Of a DNA stretch of 64,000 nucleotides, positions 61,630 to 64,000 are shown one piece after another. The position numbers and the translations under genes are program-made. The stretch covers positions 2,418,001 to 2,482,000 of the forward strand of contig OAPG01000001.1 in NCBI GenBank assembly GCA_900208305.1. The letters are read 5' to 3'. Numbering within the stretch: position 1 is the first letter of the stretch; the number at the start of each line of letters is the position of its first letter. This stretch comes from Melanopsichium pennsylvanicum. Its lineage: Eukaryota > Basidiomycota > Ustilaginomycetes > Ustilaginales. A model generated the notes under the pieces. It had not been told where the DNA came from, ran no database searches, and worked only from the letters and a program-made list of their open reading frames with translations.

Positions 61630-63600
61630 ATGAACAATCGCCATCATCCTTACGGTGGCTATGATGAGAGGCAAACTCGTGGAGGCCGTGGCGGCACCAA
61701 TCCTTCCATGCGCGGTCGTCCATCTCATCCTGGTGGCATGAGTCCCCCTCCTTCCGGCTACCAACCTGCACCAGCAGCTTACACCCCTGCTGCTTCAAAC
61801 ATGAATGATCCTTCCGCACCCTACCAGCCTCAGAACGCATACTCTGGCTCGAATGAATTTTCCGGTGGTCCAGATCGTCACTACCAGATGCCAATGAGCG
61901 GTGGTGGTGGTGGTGGTGGTCCTCAAAGAGGGGGATTGAGCGCTCGCGCTGGCTCGCAAATCTTTCGACCACCCCCTTCGGGTCACGATCAGAACATGAG
62001 CTCAGCACAAGCCTACGGATACACCCCTGACTCTTATGAGACCGCCTCTTACAATACTCCCAATCCCTACGATCAGTCTGCTACATCACCTGCTGGCCAG
62101 CCTCCATATGCACCGCCCCTTCATCAACCTCCCCTATACTCTCAAGACTACAATCCTGCCGGCGCTCCCCTCTCAACAGGTCCACCTGCACCCTCATTTG
62201 ACAATCAGGCCTACGGTCCACCTTCTTCGCTCGGTCAACCACCTTACCGACCTGGTCCTCCCCAAGGCTCGTACGGTCGACCTCCCTTCTCTCGTGACGA
62301 AGGCGGCCCCGGCTTCAGAGGTGGTCGCGGCGGTGGTCGTGGTGGTCGTGGTGGCGGGCGTGGTGGTCGCGGAGGCGGTGGAGGTGGCAGAAATGACGAC
62401 GATGAAAAGCCATGCCGCACACTTTTCGTCCGCAGCATCAACTTCGAAACCGATTCCGAATTTGTCGAGCAACAGTTCAAGCAATTCGGCGAGATCAAGA
62501 CCTTCTTTGACATGGTCAACAAGCGTGGTATCGCTTTCATCACCTACTACGACCTTCGTGCCGCACGAGACGCTATGCTCGCTATGAAAGGCGCCATTTT
62601 CGGTGGTCGTCCCATCAATATCCATTACTCGCTCCCTCGCGAAGAGGACAAAGCTCAGCGCTGCGATCGCGACAAGAACCAAGGAACCCTGTTCACCGTA
62701 CTCAAAGCAGGCAACGATGACCTCTCCGACAACGCTCTCCATCAGGTCTTCTCAGAGTTTGGCGACCTCAAGAAGATTCGCGACTATCCTGGACAGAGAA
62801 ACAGTCGGTTTGTCGAGTACTTTGATAGCCGTGCCTGTCAGCTCGCCCACGATCGACTCAACGGCCAGTCGTACTTGGGTGGCCAGTGGGATCTCAAGTT
62901 TGCCTGGGATGTGGTCACCGATGAAGACATGGAATGGGCTCAAGGACCGGCAAACCAGCAAGCCGGCGGACAACTCGGCTTCCAGGCCGGTCCCCCTGGC
63001 ACTCAATCACGCTGGGGCCAATCGGGACCACCTCCCGCTGATTACTCTGGCTTCGAAGCAAACGGTCCATCTGGTGGAGCTCCGCCAAGTTTGGGATACG
63101 GTCGAGCTCCCATTCCTCCTACCGGTGCGCCTGTCGACAATGGATGGGGTAGACGCGCAGGATCTTCTGGCTCTGGCCCGTCTGCAGCTCTTTCTCCGAC
63201 GCCTGCTCCTGCCGCCGCACCGGGTCAAGCAGCAGACGCTGGCGACGCAAACCGACTCGAACAGGCTCAGAAGGTACAAGCATTGCTCGCCTCCCTCGGT
63301 GCTGCTTCGAAACCTCCTGCAGCTGCTACGTCCACTCCCCCTGCACCCTCTGCATCCAGCCCACCCGCACGTAGCCCACCTCAGGCGCACGTACCAGCTC
63401 CGTCGGCTGCTCCTGGCCTTCCTCCCAACATCGCCGCCCTGCTTCAGTCTGCGGCTGGCGCTCCTAAACCCATGCAGCCACCCAAACCTCAATCACCGCC
63501 CACCTCGAACGCTCAGGCTTCGACACAGGACGGCGGTCAACAATCGGTGCACCAACTTTTGAGTATGCTCAATCAAAACCGCCCTCCCCGTCCTTCTTAG
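61630..63600 (+). CDS. Mei2-like RNA-binding protein with two N-terminal-type RRMs
   Basis: A 656-residue intronless protein. The Gly/Tyr/Pro/Gln-rich head ends in an RGG-type box (about 225-258). RRM1 (about 261-335) reads RTLFVRSINFETDSEF, then KRGIAFITYYDLRAARDAM and GRPINIHYSLP. RRM2 (about 351-427) reads GTLFTVLKAGNDDLSDNAL, then FGDLKKIRDYPGQRNSRFVEYFD. The YYDLRAARDAM, IHYSLP and KFVEFYD-like words are those of Mei2-like RRM1-RRM2 (fission yeast Mei2, plant AML). The third, C-terminal RRM that defines full Mei2 is absent; the last 200 residues are Ala/Pro/Gln-rich instead. Mei2 promotes meiosis by sequestering RNA-decay machinery, but a two-RRM form may have another job in mRNA control. 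The stop is TAG at 63598-63600. Confidence 0.8.
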   Translation: MNNRHHPYGGYDERQTRGGRGGTNPSMRGRPSHPGGMSPPPSGYQPAPAAYTPAASNMNDPSAPYQPQNAYSGSNEFSGGPDRHYQMPMSGGGGGGGPQRGGLSARAGSQIFRPPPSGHDQNMSSAQAYGYTPDSYETASYNTPNPYDQSATSPAGQPPYAPPLHQPPLYSQDYNPAGAPLSTGPPAPSFDNQAYGPPSSLGQPPYRPGPPQGSYGRPPFSRDEGGPGFRGGRGGGRGGRGGGRGGRGGGGGGRNDDDEKPCRTLFVRSINFETDSEFVEQQFKQFGEIKTFFDMVNKRGIAFITYYDLRAARDAMLAMKGAIFGGRPINIHYSLPREEDKAQRCDRDKNQGTLFTVLKAGNDDLSDNALHQVFSEFGDLKKIRDYPGQRNSRFVEYFDSRACQLAHDRLNGQSYLGGQWDLKFAWDVVTDEDMEWAQGPANQQAGGQLGFQAGPPGTQSRWGQSGPPPADYSGFEANGPSGGAPPSLGYGRAPIPPTGAPVDNGWGRRAGSSGSGPSAALSPTPAPAAAPGQAADAGDANRLEQAQKVQALLASLGAASKPPAAATSTPPAPSASSPPARSPPQAHVPAPSAAPGLPPNIAALLQSAAGAPKPMQPPKPQSPPTSNAQASTQDGGQQSVHQLLSMLNQNRPPRPS

Positions 63601-64000
63601 CTCCAGTTGTATCGTAGCTTCGGCTTCCTTCGTTGTCGTTCCGTAGTGCTTTTCGGGCAGGAGCAGGGAATTCCAACTTAGGTATCGACATGCTCTCAGT
63701 CACATGGATTGAAATGTAATTTGTGTATCACTCGGATTCAAATCGTTTGCTTCGTCGACCACAGAGTTGAGAATTGGGCCTCACTTCTGCGCGAGGTGGG
63801 GATACGACGTTCGATGAGATGAAGAGGCAAGCCCCCCTTTCGTTGGCGTCCCGTGCTGTTCACTCGGTCTTGCTTGGACACGGGTATCGCCACATCTCAA
63901 CGCAACCTATCTGTGGGACGAGACAGTCGGGTAACTCACCCCTGACAAAAACAAAACACTTCAGCAAAGTCACTTGGACACAGTAGCATTCGGGGGAAAT
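63601..64000. other. 3' flank of the Mei2-like gene to the window end
   Basis: 400 bp that presumably begin with the 3' UTR. A 70-codon frame near 63774 has no recognisable features, so I do not call it. Confidence 0.45.

Overview
This is eukaryotic nuclear DNA, most likely from a basidiomycete of the smut group (Ustilaginomycotina, Ustilago/Sporisorium-like). The inference rests on large, mostly intronless genes with long low-complexity stretches (Ser, Gln, Pro, Ala, acidic runs), short GT-AG introns in the few genes that have them, fungal-only families (Zn2Cys6 regulator, Mid1, Nst1, Set5, Rmp1-like) and a TRFH-Myb telomere protein of the kind known from Ustilago. The species cannot be fixed from the sequence alone. 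I see no tRNA, rRNA or CRISPR array. The window holds 18 protein genes I can support, plus one clearly decayed pseudogene.

Layout. 1-13 kb: 3' part of a Mms22/Mus7-like replication-repair scaffold (+, cut by the left edge); OXA1 mitochondrial insertase (-); a Munc13-like C2/MHD protein (+), divergent from OXA1; a 1.35 kb gap with microsatellites and a degenerate tandem repeat; an Rmp1-like RNase MRP subunit candidate (+). 13-20 kb: a TRF-like telomere-binding protein (-) and an AAAP amino-acid transporter (-). 19.6-23.8 kb: a 4.1 kb gene-poor tract with a G-rich/TATA block, a CT microsatellite, a perfect 24-bp duplication and a GC-rich block that may be a solo LTR. 23.8-29 kb: LPD1, whose 15-codon first exon is joined by a 194-nt intron, then an alpha/beta-hydrolase pseudogene broken by two stops and two frame changes. 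29-43 kb: Zn2Cys6 transcription factor (+), otubain deubiquitinase (-), a COQ8 kinase-like protein carrying a C-terminal OXLD1-type Cys domain (-), MID1 calcium-channel subunit (+) and a small secreted protein (-). 43-64 kb: NST1 (+), SET5-like methyltransferase (-), an SR-type RRM protein (-) head-to-head with a four-exon Tra2-like splicing factor (+), an exportin (-) and a Mei2-like two-RRM protein (+).

Functional themes. There is no biosynthetic cluster or operon; this is ordinary core genome. Some neighbours share themes: mitochondrial function (OXA1, LPD1, COQ8 fusion), genome and telomere maintenance (Mms22-like, TRF-like), and RNA processing (Rmp1-like, SR protein, Tra2-like, Mei2-like). 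The observations most worth a second look are the COQ8-OXLD1 fusion, the divergent SR/Tra2 pair with its long first Tra2 intron, the hydrolase pseudogene, the Rmp1-like assignment, the dibasic-site secreted protein and the 4.1 kb gene-poor tract. I did not find a convincing wholly new system.
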